NCBI GenBank assembly: GCA_001873365.1 | Contig: MNYZ01000049.1 | Coordinates: forward strand, 1 to 64,000 | Direction of reading: 5' to 3' | DNA: 64,000 nucleotides | Source of the DNA: Oscillatoriales cyanobacterium CG2_30_40_61 | GTDB lineage: Bacteria > Cyanobacteriota > Cyanobacteriia > Cyanobacteriales > Microcoleaceae | In this document: one piece after another, positions 39,033 to 47,770 of the stretch | How positions within the stretch are numbered: position 1 is the stretch's first letter | Layout: every line of letters starts with the position of its first letter | Program-made: the position numbers and the translations under genes | Notes under the pieces: generated by a model | Databases searched by the model: none | What the model was told of the DNA's origin: nothing | Seen by the model: only the letters and a program-made list of their open reading frames with translations

Positions 39033-39230
39033 CTACTCCTGGGCAAAATTGGGTTCGAGTCCCCAATGGTGTTTGAGAAAATGTTGATACATATTTTCTC
39101 TGACCATCATGTGTTCATAGAGGTTGATCAGAAACTCTTGAGCCTGTTCTGGACTCATTTGACCGACTTGCATCTTGAAGGAAGTGAGGTTGAATTGTTG
39201 CTCAAGAGATAATTCTGCGGGTTGGTTCAT
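39033..39230 (-). CDS. nblA: NblA phycobilisome degradation adaptor
   Basis: NblA marks phycobilisomes for proteolysis when nitrogen or sulfur is short. The 65-aa protein shows the family pattern throughout: an N-terminal LSLEQQFNLTSFKMQV helix, SPEQAQEFLINLYEHMMVRE, and the C-terminal MYQHFLKHHWGL segment with the phycobiliprotein/Clp-contact residues. An AAGGAG site is 6 bases before the ATG. It is monocistronic with a terminator behind it. I looked for an NtcA site (GTA-N8-TAC) in the 264-bp upstream gap and found only imperfect matches, so its nitrogen control is not shown here. Confidence 0.95.
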   Translation of the reverse strand: MNQPAELSLEQQFNLTSFKMQVGQMSPEQAQEFLINLYEHMMVRENMYQHFLKHHWGLEPNFAQE

Positions 39231-39494
39231 GGGTGACTCCTTACGGGTTCTCCAGTATTGTTAACAAGTGTAACAAGTATTTGACAAATTGTCTACTATC
39301 CTCTAGGAAGATAGGTATAATTATGAAGATAGCAAATATTTTTAGAGCTGGTGTAGCATAGGATACGAGTTTTCACCACAATAGCTAGAGATGCTAAGAC
39401 TCAATGATTGCGGAATCCTTCAAGTTGGATGTGTTAAAGTAATATAGGGGATTTAAAAATCTTATTTTGGACTCATAAGGACGCGAAATTTAAT
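39231..39494. promoter_or_regulatory. Divergent promoter region of nblA and the 74-aa gene
   Basis: The 264-bp gap is AT-rich. On the plus strand a TATAAT lies at 39316-39321, with no good -35 at 17 bp. TTGACA occurs at 39281 on the plus strand but is not at a usable distance. On the minus strand GTAGACAATTTGTCAAATAC is a loose palindrome about 50 bp before nblA and may be an operator. Confidence 0.35.
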
Positions 39495-39719
39495 ATGACT
39501 CTTGCTAAGACAGATCAGCCTAGACCTTTGTGGAGTCGGTTCCGTTTTCTTCCCTACGGTGTACTGGGTCTGCTGATTTTTTATTTCAATTCGACTTGGG
39601 ATTCTAATATTTTTGTTAAAGGATATTTAACACTCCTAGAAGTACAAACTTCTACGGTTTTGTTATACTTTATGATGGCTAGGCTTTCCAAAAGCCCAAA
39701 CCGCAAAATCGATCTTTAA
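39495..39719 (+). CDS. Small membrane protein, unknown
   Basis: The 74-aa protein has one clear membrane helix (about 21-38, FLPYGVLGLLIFYF) and a weaker second hydrophobic stretch near 55-66. The N-terminus is short and basic. I do not recognise the family. It starts a run of same-strand small genes (TM2 protein, HhH membrane protein) with short gaps, so it may belong to that unit. Confidence 0.6.
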   Translation: MTLAKTDQPRPLWSRFRFLPYGVLGLLIFYFNSTWDSNIFVKGYLTLLEVQTSTVLLYFMMARLSKSPNRKIDL

Positions 39720-39778
39720 TTCCTACTGATCTAACTTTGATTAGTCTTTTGAATATTTTAAATTCAGGAGAATACCTC

Positions 39779-40126
39779 ATGAAAAATAAATTTTTAGCCG
39801 CCTTACTTGCTTTCTTCTTAGGTGCATTTGGGATTCATAAGTTTTATTTAGGGGAAAATTTTGGCGGAATTCTCTATTTTCTATTTTCGTGGACTTTTGT
39901 TCCCGCTATTCTCGCCTTCTTTGATTTTCTGGGTTTATTATTAATGTCTGAGCAAACCTTTAATGCTAAATTTAATCCCGGTTTTTACAATGCCACTTTA
40001 AACGGGACTAATTCTCGTCAAGACGTGACCATCGCCATTGCTCAATTGAAAAAACTCTATGATCAAGACGCAATTACCGCCGAAGAATACGAAGAAAAAC
40101 GTCGCAAATTATTAAATGAATTGTAA
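39779..40126 (+). CDS. TM2-domain protein with C-terminal SHOCT motif
   Basis: I start the gene at the ATG at 39779 (MKNKFLAALLAFF), which has AGGAG eight bases upstream, rather than at 39737; that gives 115 aa. A TM2 domain (about 1-60) shows the signature GAFGIHKFYLGENFGGILYF and two helices. The C-terminus (about 85-115, IAQLKKLYDQDAITAEEYEEKRRKLL) is a SHOCT oligomerisation motif, widely fused to small membrane domains. TM2 proteins have no defined activity. The next gene begins 24 bp downstream. Confidence 0.88.
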   Translation: MKNKFLAALLAFFLGAFGIHKFYLGENFGGILYFLFSWTFVPAILAFFDFLGLLLMSEQTFNAKFNPGFYNATLNGTNSRQDVTIAIAQLKKLYDQDAITAEEYEEKRRKLLNEL

Positions 40127-40150
40127 ATATTAATAGGAGTGACATTCAAG

Positions 40151-40852
40151 GTGTCTAATCTATCCCAATGGTTTCAGAAAACCCCCCAGTGGTTATACTG
40201 GTCTTTATTTCCCGTATTAGGAGGATTAGCCATTGTCTATGCGGGAAATAAAACTAAAACTCAATCCTGGGTTTACACTGGTTTAGGGTTGGTGGCGGCG
40301 GCTTTTATTTTATCTAATAGTTCCTTGGCTGGGATTATTTGGATGGCTCAAATTGCTACGGCGATCGCCATAAAAAAAGAATTTCTAGCCAAAACCTATC
40401 CTAATTCTTTAACTAACTCCCATGAATCCCAACTAATTAAATTAATTGCTAAACATCGAGATAAAATTGATATTAATAATTGTTCTAAACATGACTTAGT
40501 TCATGGCTTAGATTTACCGATTGTTTATGCTAATGAAATTGAAGAAATGAAACGGGAAGGCTATAATTTCACCAGTTTAGAAGAACTCTCAGAATTAATT
40601 GGTATCCCTGAAGCCACCTTAACACGCATTGAACCTCTAGTTTCATTTAGTTTTGATATAAATAAAGAAATTCATCATTCCTGGCGACGATTAAATGTTT
40701 TATCCATAGATGAATTAGTCAGTTTAGGACTACATATCAACGCGGCTAAAATTATTGTTTTAGAACGTCAACAGCGCGGTAGTTATAAATCTTTTCTGGA
40801 TTTCAAAAAACGGGCAAAACTACCGTTACATTTATATCGACATCTTTTATAA
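40151..40852 (+). CDS. Membrane protein with helix-hairpin-helix (ComEA-like) domain
   Basis: The track start GTG at 40139 overlaps the AGGAG at 40135-40139, so the GTG at 40151 (VSNLSQWFQ) is the better start, giving 233 aa. Two membrane helices lie near the N-terminus (about 18-35 and 40-65). A helix-hairpin-helix region of ComEA type follows (about 110-165, DINNCSKHDLVHGL ... FTSLEELSELIGIPE). A second repeat of this pattern is at about 185-230 (NVLSIDELVSLGLHINAAKII). HhH domains bind DNA non-specifically, so a membrane-anchored DNA-contact role is possible; this is inference. Confidence 0.7.
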   Translation: MSNLSQWFQKTPQWLYWSLFPVLGGLAIVYAGNKTKTQSWVYTGLGLVAAAFILSNSSLAGIIWMAQIATAIAIKKEFLAKTYPNSLTNSHESQLIKLIAKHRDKIDINNCSKHDLVHGLDLPIVYANEIEEMKREGYNFTSLEELSELIGIPEATLTRIEPLVSFSFDINKEIHHSWRRLNVLSIDELVSLGLHINAAKIIVLERQQRGSYKSFLDFKKRAKLPLHLYRHLL

Positions 40853-40871
40853 TTATAGATATAGTATACAA

Positions 40872-41288
40872 ATGCCAGCCAAAGATATTTACCATGATAC
40901 CGTTAAAAATGCACTTGTTAAAGACGGCTGGACTATTATCCATGATCCTCTAAGCCTCAAAATAGGTAATAAAGATATTTTCATTGACTTAGCCGCCGAT
41001 AAGTTATTAATTGCTGAAAAGGAGGAACAAAAAATAGCCGTAGAAGTGAAAAGTTTCATTAGTCCATCTGAAATAGAAGATTTAAAAAATGCCCTAGGTC
41101 AATACATTTTATATGAGAAAGTTTTAAGCCATCTGGGTTCTGAAAGAACACTTTATCTAGCGATTCGTGAACCTGTATTTAATCGTTTATTTACAGAAGA
41201 AATTGGCAAAATATTGTTAGAAGATAACACACTTAAATTACTTATTTTTGAACCAGAACAGGAGGTTGTGATTCAATGGATAAACTAA
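40872..41288 (+). CDS. xisH: XisH-family protein (PD-(D/E)XK-like fold)
   Basis: The 138-aa protein matches XisH, first described as a factor controlling excision of the fdxN element in Anabaena. The sequence starts PAKDIYHDTVKNAL and carries D39 and the VEVK pair (E58, K60) arranged as in PD-(D/E)XK nucleases. The gene overlaps xisI by 13 bp, the usual arrangement. No fdxN element or XisF recombinase is nearby. XisH/XisI pairs occur in many copies in cyanobacteria and behave like a mobile two-gene cassette; biochemical function is not established. Confidence 0.92.
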   Translation: MPAKDIYHDTVKNALVKDGWTIIHDPLSLKIGNKDIFIDLAADKLLIAEKEEQKIAVEVKSFISPSEIEDLKNALGQYILYEKVLSHLGSERTLYLAIREPVFNRLFTEEIGKILLEDNTLKLLIFEPEQEVVIQWIN

Positions 41289-41611
41289 ACCATTACCGCC
41301 AAATTATTGTCACAGTTCTCGATCCTTATAGTCAGATTTCCTATGTTAATGCGAACATTTGGAATCGCAAAATCTTTGATCTGGTGAATGATCAATACTT
41401 AATTATTTCAGAAGGTTGGGAAAATCAACGCCATATTCATAGTTGTTTAATTCATATTGAAATCCTCAATCATAAAGTATGGATTCAGTGTGATAATACA
41501 GAATATGGGATTACTAACGACCTCTTAAAAGCCGGGATATCTCAAGAGGACATTGTTTTAGGATTTCAGGAACCTGCGGTTAGAAAATATACAGGCTTTG
41601 GCGTTGCTTGA
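41276..41611 (+). CDS. xisI: XisI-family protein
   Basis: The 111-aa partner of XisH begins inside the xisH 3' end (13-bp overlap), indicating translational coupling. Family features are HYRQIIVTVLDPY, the 'YLIISEGWENQRHIHSCLIHIEI' core and the C-terminal 'VLGFQEPAVRKYTGFGVA' end, which is nearly invariant. It was named for fdxN-element excision control. The pair may act as a toxin-antitoxin-like unit, but that is speculation based on the size, overlap and copy number of such pairs. Confidence 0.93.
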   Translation: MDKLNHYRQIIVTVLDPYSQISYVNANIWNRKIFDLVNDQYLIISEGWENQRHIHSCLIHIEILNHKVWIQCDNTEYGITNDLLKAGISQEDIVLGFQEPAVRKYTGFGVA

Positions 41612-41739
41612 AACCCGAACTCACCAGCTAAAAACCTTTAATATATCCTTGATAATCCTTCTTCCTTCCTTTGTGACAAGAGTGCCTTTGTGGTTCCCTT
41701 TTTACTAAATTAAATCTCCAACATAATAAATTACAAACC

Positions 41740-44355
41740 CTACAAATGCAGAGGATCAATATCTATGGTAATATAAACAGAACCAGAATTAAACTCAGAG
41801 AATTTAGGTAAAATAATAGAAGAATCCTGAGAGGTTTTGAGCAGAATTTGCCAGCGATAACGATTAGCAACCCTGAGAATAGGAGCCGGAGCCGGGCCTA
41901 ATAACTCAAAATCAGAATTAGGATTATTTTCTAATAAAAATTCCGCTAATCTTTGGGCAGTTTGTTCAACATCTTGCTGATTAAAACTACTTAATCGTAA
42001 TAGTATTAAACGACCATAGGGCGGATAATTTAACTCCTGTCGCTGTTGTAATTCCGTAGCCACAAAAGACTCATAATCATGACGTTGTACCGCTTGAATC
42101 ACCGGATGTTCGGGGGTATAGGTTTGTAGAATAACTCGCCCGGGATCATTTCCCCGTCCCGCCCGTCCTGCGACTTGTACTAAGGTTTGAAAAGCCCGTT
42201 CACTAGCTCGATAATCTGATAAATGTAATAACCCATCTGCTGATACAATTCCCACTAAACTAACGGACTCTAAATCTAATCCTTTAGTTAACATTTGAGT
42301 TCCCACTAATAGATCCGCTTCTCCATTCGCAAACTGAGTTAATAGAGTGCGATGGGCATTTTTTCGAGAGGTAGTATCACTATCAAACCGAATACATTTT
42401 AACTCAGGAAATAAGCGATTTAATTCCTCTGTCACCCGTTGAGTTCCACTGCCAAAATGTTTAAAATAAGGAGATTCACACTCAGGACAATGTTGGGGAT
42501 AGAGTTGACTATAATTACAATAATGACATCTTAAAAGTTGGGCGGCGTTTTGATGTTCGTGATGATAGGCTAGGGACACATCACAATGGGGACATTCCAT
42601 CACATAACCACAACTACGACAGGAAACAAAGGTACTATGTCCGCGACGATGAATAAATAATATTCCCTGTTGACCTGTTTCTTTTAATTGATGTAGAGCC
42701 GTTTGTAAATCATAACTAAAAATAGAGCGATTTCCTTGACGTAATTCTTGACGCATATCGACTATTTTTATCGGCGGCATGGGTCGCGCTTGAATGCGTT
42801 CGGGAAGGGATAAATAAAACCGATTTTGTTGATTTTTTTGTTTAATTTCTAACCAACTTTCTAAGGATGGAGTTGCCGATCCTAAAATTAAAGGACAATT
42901 TTCTAATTCCGCCCGCCATTGGGCAACTTTTCGCGCATGATAACAGGGAGAAGGTTGATCTTGTTTGAAACTGCTATCATGTTCTTCATCTAAAATAATT
43001 AATCCTAATTTCGGTAAAGGTGCGAAAATAGCCGAACGAGTTCCGATAATAATTTGGGGTAAACCTAGGGTCATATTCCGCCAAGTATCATAACGTTCTC
43101 CATCGGAAAGAGCGCTATGATAGACAAAAACTTGTTCGCCAAAACGGGCGCGAAATCTGTCAGTTAATTGGGGAGTTAAGCCAATTTCAGGAACTAAAAC
43201 TAAGGCGGATTTTCCTTGATTTAAAATAGGGGCGATCGCTTGTAAATAAACCTCTGTTTTTCCCGAACCCGTAACCCCGTGTAATAATATTTGAGCATAA
43301 CTGGATAAACTGTTAATTGCTTGTAAAGATTCCGTTTGATATTGATTTAATATTTTAGGCTGATCGGAAGTTTGAAAAATACCTTGTTCTTGTCTTAAAA
43401 CTTCCCGTTCAGTGATCACAATACATCCTTTTTCAGCTAAATTTTTTAACAGACTAGAACTGGTGCTACAAATTTTAATTAAATCATTAAACCACAGTTC
43501 TCCCCCCTGTTGTTTGAGAACTTTAATCACCAGAATTAAAACTTCCTGTTGACGAGAGGTTAAATCTAAGGGGATAATATCATCAATTAATGTCACCGCT
43601 TGTTTTAATTTGGGACGGGGAGGACTAGGGGGTTCTAAATAACTTTCAATCCATTTTCTTTGTAATAAATCTTTTAATCCCCGTTGAGGATTAATTACAT
43701 TTTGTTTTAAATATTTCCAAGTACAATCTCCCGTAGCTGAAGATTGCAAGATATTTAAAATAGAAGCCGCCGCCGGATTTAAAAATAATTGAGCATCCTT
43801 TGGGAGCGTTTCAGGAATTAAACGGATACGACGCTGACTTTTGCCTAATAATCCTGGGGGTAAAGCGGTACGAATAACTTGAATTAAAGGAGTTTGATAA
43901 TAATTAGAAACTTGCTGTAATAGTTGCCAATAGGTGGCAGGGAAGAAACCGTTACAAATAATATCTTCAACGGTTTTAACTTTATTTTTAGGTAAATCAG
44001 GAGGTAATTGATCTATGGAGCGGATCACAATTCCACCTAATTGTTGATTACCAAAGGGAACACTAACAATATCTCCAGGTTTAATAATTAAATCTTGAGG
44101 AACGCGATAGGTAAATAGTTTTTGTTGCTCCTGTTCCTCCGAATTAAAACCATAAGGAATATCTACCAATACTTCAATAAATTGTTCTGAAACCCAAGAA
44201 GAATCACCCGAATCATTCTGATAGTAAGATGCACCAGATTCAGCAACAATAAACTTAGATTGATCGCAAGTCAAAGAAGACATCAGCAGTTTTTGTTGAG
44301 TGTTAATATCAAGAAGGGTGGCGGGTAACGGAGCCCGAAAACCGAACACCGACAC
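41740..44355 (-). CDS. priA: Primosomal replication-restart helicase PriA
   Basis: PriA recognises stalled forks and reloads the replicative helicase. The 871-aa protein has an N-terminal DNA-binding region, Walker A GVTGSGKTEVYL near 357-368, DEEHD motif II and GSATPSLE motif III. The cysteine-rich zinc insertion (CRSCGYVMECPHC ... CHYCNYSQLYPQHCPEC) begins near residue 577, followed by GTQMLTKGLD and VAGRAGRG motifs. The first 60 or so residues are polar and variable; a later start is possible, but MSVFGFRAPL follows the usual spacing. It is 8 bp downstream of the nucleotidyltransferase gene. Confidence 0.95.
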   Translation of the reverse strand: MSVFGFRAPLPATLLDINTQQKLLMSSLTCDQSKFIVAESGASYYQNDSGDSSWVSEQFIEVLVDIPYGFNSEEQEQQKLFTYRVPQDLIIKPGDIVSVPFGNQQLGGIVIRSIDQLPPDLPKNKVKTVEDIICNGFFPATYWQLLQQVSNYYQTPLIQVIRTALPPGLLGKSQRRIRLIPETLPKDAQLFLNPAAASILNILQSSATGDCTWKYLKQNVINPQRGLKDLLQRKWIESYLEPPSPPRPKLKQAVTLIDDIIPLDLTSRQQEVLILVIKVLKQQGGELWFNDLIKICSTSSSLLKNLAEKGCIVITEREVLRQEQGIFQTSDQPKILNQYQTESLQAINSLSSYAQILLHGVTGSGKTEVYLQAIAPILNQGKSALVLVPEIGLTPQLTDRFRARFGEQVFVYHSALSDGERYDTWRNMTLGLPQIIIGTRSAIFAPLPKLGLIILDEEHDSSFKQDQPSPCYHARKVAQWRAELENCPLILGSATPSLESWLEIKQKNQQNRFYLSLPERIQARPMPPIKIVDMRQELRQGNRSIFSYDLQTALHQLKETGQQGILFIHRRGHSTFVSCRSCGYVMECPHCDVSLAYHHEHQNAAQLLRCHYCNYSQLYPQHCPECESPYFKHFGSGTQRVTEELNRLFPELKCIRFDSDTTSRKNAHRTLLTQFANGEADLLVGTQMLTKGLDLESVSLVGIVSADGLLHLSDYRASERAFQTLVQVAGRAGRGNDPGRVILQTYTPEHPVIQAVQRHDYESFVATELQQRQELNYPPYGRLILLRLSSFNQQDVEQTAQRLAEFLLENNPNSDFELLGPAPAPILRVANRYRWQILLKTSQDSSIILPKFSEFNSGSVYITIDIDPLHL

Positions 44356-44363
44356 CGCTTAGA

Positions 44364-45521
44364 TTAAGTATTGCCTAATAAATCAACGATCGCTTGTCGT
44401 TCTGAAGATTCATTATTAAAAGCTTGACGGGTATCCGTAATTAACCAATCCAGAGCCGCCGCTTGGACATCAATAGAAGCCCCCAGCTTATCCACACAAT
44501 AGCGCCCAAATACCAATTTATCAACTAAACGCACTCCCGGCCCCAAACGGGAATACTCAAAAATCACGCTATTATCTACATAGGCATCGCTGCAAACCCA
44601 GCAGTTCGGGCCAATCATCGTCGGGCCAATAATTGTCGCCCCGTCCTCAATCCGAGTCATTCCGCCAATATAAACTGGGCCTCGGATATTAACTTTATCC
44701 CAATTCACCGCCACATTCAACCCCGTATATATGCCAGGACGCACCTGTTGGCCAGGGATAGAAACATTTTTAATATATCCTAAGAGCACACTGCGGATGG
44801 CTTGCCAATAGTCAGGGACTTTCCCAATATCCACCCATTGAAAATCCATGGAAATCCCATAAAATGGGGCACCAATTTCAACTAAATGGGGAAATAATTC
44901 GCTCCCAATATCATATTCACACCCGGAAGGAATATATTTAAAAATCTCTGGCTCAAAAATATAAATCCCCGTATTAATATCTGTACTCAGGGCTTCATTC
45001 ACCGAGGGTTTTTCTTGGAAAGCTTTAATCCGACCTGTTTTATCAGTGACCACAACTCCATAACTAGAAACTTGCTCTTTAGGAACAGATTTCATCACAA
45101 TGGTGGCAATTGAGCCTTTTTCTCTATGCCATTTTACGGCCGCGGCTAAATCTAAATCGATTAAGGCATCGCCACATAAAACCACAAAAGTATCATCGAA
45201 AAAGGGATTAAAGTCTTGAATTCTTTTCATCCCTCCCGCCGAACCTAATGCTTCTCCAATTAAATTTCCTTCTTCAATTCGTCCTTCAAAAGAATAGGCA
45301 ATATGAACGCCAAACTTTTGACCATCACGAAAATAGTTTTCAATTTCATTAGCTAAATGACTGACATTAACCATAATTTGGTCAAAACCGTGCATTCGCA
45401 GTAATTCCACCAAAAATTCCATTACCGGTTTTTGCAGAATCGGAATTAAAGGTTTAGGAATGGTATAAGTAATTGGACGGATACGTGTCCCTTTTCCGGC
45501 AGCTAAAATCATGGCTTTCAT
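44364..45521 (-). CDS. Sugar-1-phosphate nucleotidyltransferase with left-handed beta-helix
   Basis: I prefer the ATG at 45521 (MKAMILAAGKGTR), which has GAGG at the right distance, over the GTG at 45527; this gives 385 aa. The N-terminal Rossmann-like domain holds the pyrophosphorylase signature AAGKGTRIRP and KPLIPI. An acidic sugar/Mg site (CGDALIDLDL) follows, then ISMDFQWVDIGKVPDYW. The C-terminal third (about 265-345) is a hexapeptide left-handed helix (GPVYIGGMTRIEDGATIIGP). The family is GlmU/RmlA/GDP-mannose pyrophosphorylase-like; whether it makes GDP-mannose or dTDP/UDP-glucose cannot be told. It lies directly upstream of priA. Confidence 0.9.
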   Translation of the reverse strand: MKAMILAAGKGTRIRPITYTIPKPLIPILQKPVMEFLVELLRMHGFDQIMVNVSHLANEIENYFRDGQKFGVHIAYSFEGRIEEGNLIGEALGSAGGMKRIQDFNPFFDDTFVVLCGDALIDLDLAAAVKWHREKGSIATIVMKSVPKEQVSSYGVVVTDKTGRIKAFQEKPSVNEALSTDINTGIYIFEPEIFKYIPSGCEYDIGSELFPHLVEIGAPFYGISMDFQWVDIGKVPDYWQAIRSVLLGYIKNVSIPGQQVRPGIYTGLNVAVNWDKVNIRGPVYIGGMTRIEDGATIIGPTMIGPNCWVCSDAYVDNSVIFEYSRLGPGVRLVDKLVFGRYCVDKLGASIDVQAAALDWLITDTRQAFNNESSERQAIVDLLGNT

Positions 45522-45728
45522 GTTCACTTCCTCACAACCCTAAGCTATGTTTAAAATTATTCACTCAGATGCAACTCATTGATCAAAATCACTAATTGCT
45601 TTGTATTCACGAAGCAGTTGCACAGAAGAACTGCTCTATTCTACAATCTGATCTTTGAGTCCGCTAATCAATTAATAGCTTATCAAGGGTGATCATGCTT
45701 AATCACAAGGATCTAAGAAAAGTTAAAA

Positions 45729-46631
45729 TCACTCGATTTCAAGACTTAGCCGCAGCTCAGTCAAAGAGCGAACTTTCAGGTCTTGGTAAAATTCCTCTTG
45801 AGCTAGTTCCACTTTAGATTGGGCCGATAATAATAATAATGCCCAAAACACTCCTACCCGATCATGATTGGGGCTATGCTGAATCGGGTTTTCTTCCGAG
45901 GGCGAGGGCTGTTCTGGTTGCTTCATTTGCAACCACAGGCTTAATAACTGCTCCAAATCAAACCATTCTGGATTTTGTTGTGATCCTGAGTTCAAAAGCT
46001 GTTCGACCTGTGCCGCCATTTCTACTAAATTTTCTTGATGGGCTAATTCCGCGATCGCCTTGGCGGTAGTGGCCCTGCTTTTAGCGTTGTTGGCGCGGGG
46101 ACGGGGACGGGCTTTTTGGGCGGCAATGGTAGCGGCCATCAGTTGCAACTGTTCAATTAGTTCCTGCAACGTCACCTGTCGTTTTTGGGGAATTTTGGCA
46201 ACCGCCCGCCGCCGGATTTGTTTTTCCAGTTGTTGGGGGCGTTGAATCCCATTTTCCTGATCTTCCGGGTCTAGGAACTCCTCCCCCTCCACGGAGCCAG
46301 CATTCGGGTCGAGGGTTTCCGTCGCCATTAAACTATCAGCCTTGAGCAAGACTAACATGGAGGCATACAAAAACGCCTGGCCCGACTGGGACAACTCGGC
46401 AAAATTATTACTAGAACTTGATTCCTCTGGAGGGGTCAGTTTACTCAGATAACGATCAATCACATCAATTACCTGCACATCCCAAGGATCAATTTCCCCC
46501 CGTTGTGCCAAGTCAATTAGGAGCGCAATCCCCTCTGAGAGGGCCGTTAACGCATCTTTAGGGGTGGCAATGGGTGGGGGAATGGATTCGATGGGTTTAG
46601 GGCTATAAATTGCAGAATCGCCTGAAATCAC
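45729..46631 (-). CDS. scpA: ScpA segregation and condensation protein (SMC kleisin)
   Basis: ScpA is the kleisin that bridges SMC heads in the chromosome-condensing complex. The 300-aa protein starts with GTG and a proline-rich leader. The N-terminal kleisin region shows LTALSEGIALLIDLAQRGEIDPWDVQVIDV, then FAELSQSGQAFLYASMLVLLKADSLMA. The C-terminal winged helix ends with VWFWALLLLSAQSKVELAQ-like residues (GVFWALLLLSAQ) and DLKVRSLTEL. Between them is a variable polar region. Other SMC genes are not here, as is usual in cyanobacteria. Confidence 0.92.
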   Translation of the reverse strand: MISGDSAIYSPKPIESIPPPIATPKDALTALSEGIALLIDLAQRGEIDPWDVQVIDVIDRYLSKLTPPEESSSSNNFAELSQSGQAFLYASMLVLLKADSLMATETLDPNAGSVEGEEFLDPEDQENGIQRPQQLEKQIRRRAVAKIPQKRQVTLQELIEQLQLMAATIAAQKARPRPRANNAKSRATTAKAIAELAHQENLVEMAAQVEQLLNSGSQQNPEWFDLEQLLSLWLQMKQPEQPSPSEENPIQHSPNHDRVGVFWALLLLSAQSKVELAQEEFYQDLKVRSLTELRLSLEIE

Positions 46632-46852
46632 TGAAGGTACAAAGCTCAGTAGTTCGCTGAATATCTAAACTATTGTAGATCAAAACCTTGATTAATTACG
46701 AATTACGAATTACGAATGGGTTTTGGGTAATACTTCAACTTCGCTCAGTAACAGTTTCCAAGTATATTGAATGGAGAGACGCGCCGTGGCACGTCTCTAC
46801 AAGGGATGGATGCTATTTTAATTTTATCGGTTTTTGCAACTTGGAAATGGAG
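46632..46852. repeat. Repeat cluster between scpA and the DUF3153 gene
   Basis: Contains (GAATTAC)n ending GAATGGG (46693-46720), the 30-bp repeat GGGTAATACTTCAACTTCGC... (46725-46754, a copy of the one overlapping the minC stop) and a degenerate GAGAGACG...CGTCTCTAC palindrome (46774-46800). No gene was seen. The 83-aa plus-strand ORF here is repeat sequence. Confidence 0.8.
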
Positions 46853-47650
46853 TTAAACTCGGTTAGGAATTGGAGATTGTCCGGCTTTGAATTTGGGGAT
46901 AAAAGTATATTTGAGATAAATTCCGAAAGCCGTGATTAGGATAATTATGACTGTCCAAATCCCAATGGGACTGGGAACCAAAAAAATCGCTTCTAATTGA
47001 TTAATTTCTCCGGGTTTAAGTTTCCAGACGACCTGTTTTCCCTGGGATTCAATATTGAATAATAGGGGTTCTCCCCCGCTTTTAGAAATAGTCATAGGAT
47101 TAATCACCCTCGCCCCCCAGGGAGTGGTTAAGACAAATTCTAGTTCTAATAGGTTTCCCGAACTAATTAATACATTTTCTGAGGTGGAAAGTAGGGAAAG
47201 CGATCGCAAATCTAATTCTAAATTCAGATGATTGCATAAGGCAAAAAACCAATTGTTTTGTTTAAGATCTAAATTTGCAGAAAATTGAGGAAGTTCAATA
47301 TCAGATTTTTTCTTGAATTTTTTAGTATTGAATTCAGCAGGATTAAAAAATTGATTGAATTTTGTCTCTAAATCCTTACCATTATTAAAAGGAATGGTAA
47401 CTAATATTTCCTGTTGAGACAGTCGTTTGGTGTTTCCCCTTAACTGTTTAACCCGTCCTTCTAAACTGGATATCCATTCATCAATGACATCATTACTAAA
47501 ATTAGTTAGTTGTTCTCCTAATTGAATCTTTTGAACTATTTCACCATGGGTTTGATCTTGAAATTCTACTCCCACATCATATCGAACACAGCCACTTAAC
47601 AGAAAAATGGCACAAAAAACAATAGTCAATTGTTTAATGATTTTGATCAT
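46853..47650 (-). CDS. DUF3153-type membrane lipoprotein
   Basis: The 265-aa protein has a signal peptide with lipobox LLSGC (C21 acylated), a roughly 200-residue extracytoplasmic domain beginning VRYDVGVEFQDQTHGEIVQ, and one C-terminal membrane helix (about 231-253, IWTVIIILITAFGIYLKYTFI) followed by a basic tail. This layout is that of the DUF3153 family, found in cyanobacteria and related to LppM-type lipoproteins. Function is unknown. It has no obvious operon partner. Confidence 0.82.
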   Translation of the reverse strand: MIKIIKQLTIVFCAIFLLSGCVRYDVGVEFQDQTHGEIVQKIQLGEQLTNFSNDVIDEWISSLEGRVKQLRGNTKRLSQQEILVTIPFNNGKDLETKFNQFFNPAEFNTKKFKKKSDIELPQFSANLDLKQNNWFFALCNHLNLELDLRSLSLLSTSENVLISSGNLLELEFVLTTPWGARVINPMTISKSGGEPLLFNIESQGKQVVWKLKPGEINQLEAIFLVPSPIGIWTVIIILITAFGIYLKYTFIPKFKAGQSPIPNRV

Positions 47651-47770
47651 CGTTTTATCCCAAGCAATTATTGAATATTATATAGCGCGTCTTGATCAAT
47701 TGTGTTAGGGTAGGGGGCGATCGCGATAACTTAAAGATTCTTAATCATTGTTGATGGCCGCAGTTGGGTT

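Noticed and set aside
39048-39070. tRNA T-arm-like sequence GGGTTCGAGTCCCC
   Set aside because: It lies inside nblA, where its complement encodes GLEPN; no acceptor or anticodon stem is present around it.
39231-39494. NtcA site controlling nblA
   Set aside because: Only imperfect GTA...TAC pairs with wrong spacing were found, so it is not reported as a site.
40872-41611. An excisable fdxN-type element
   Set aside because: Only xisH and xisI are present; there is no recombinase, attachment site or interrupted gene.
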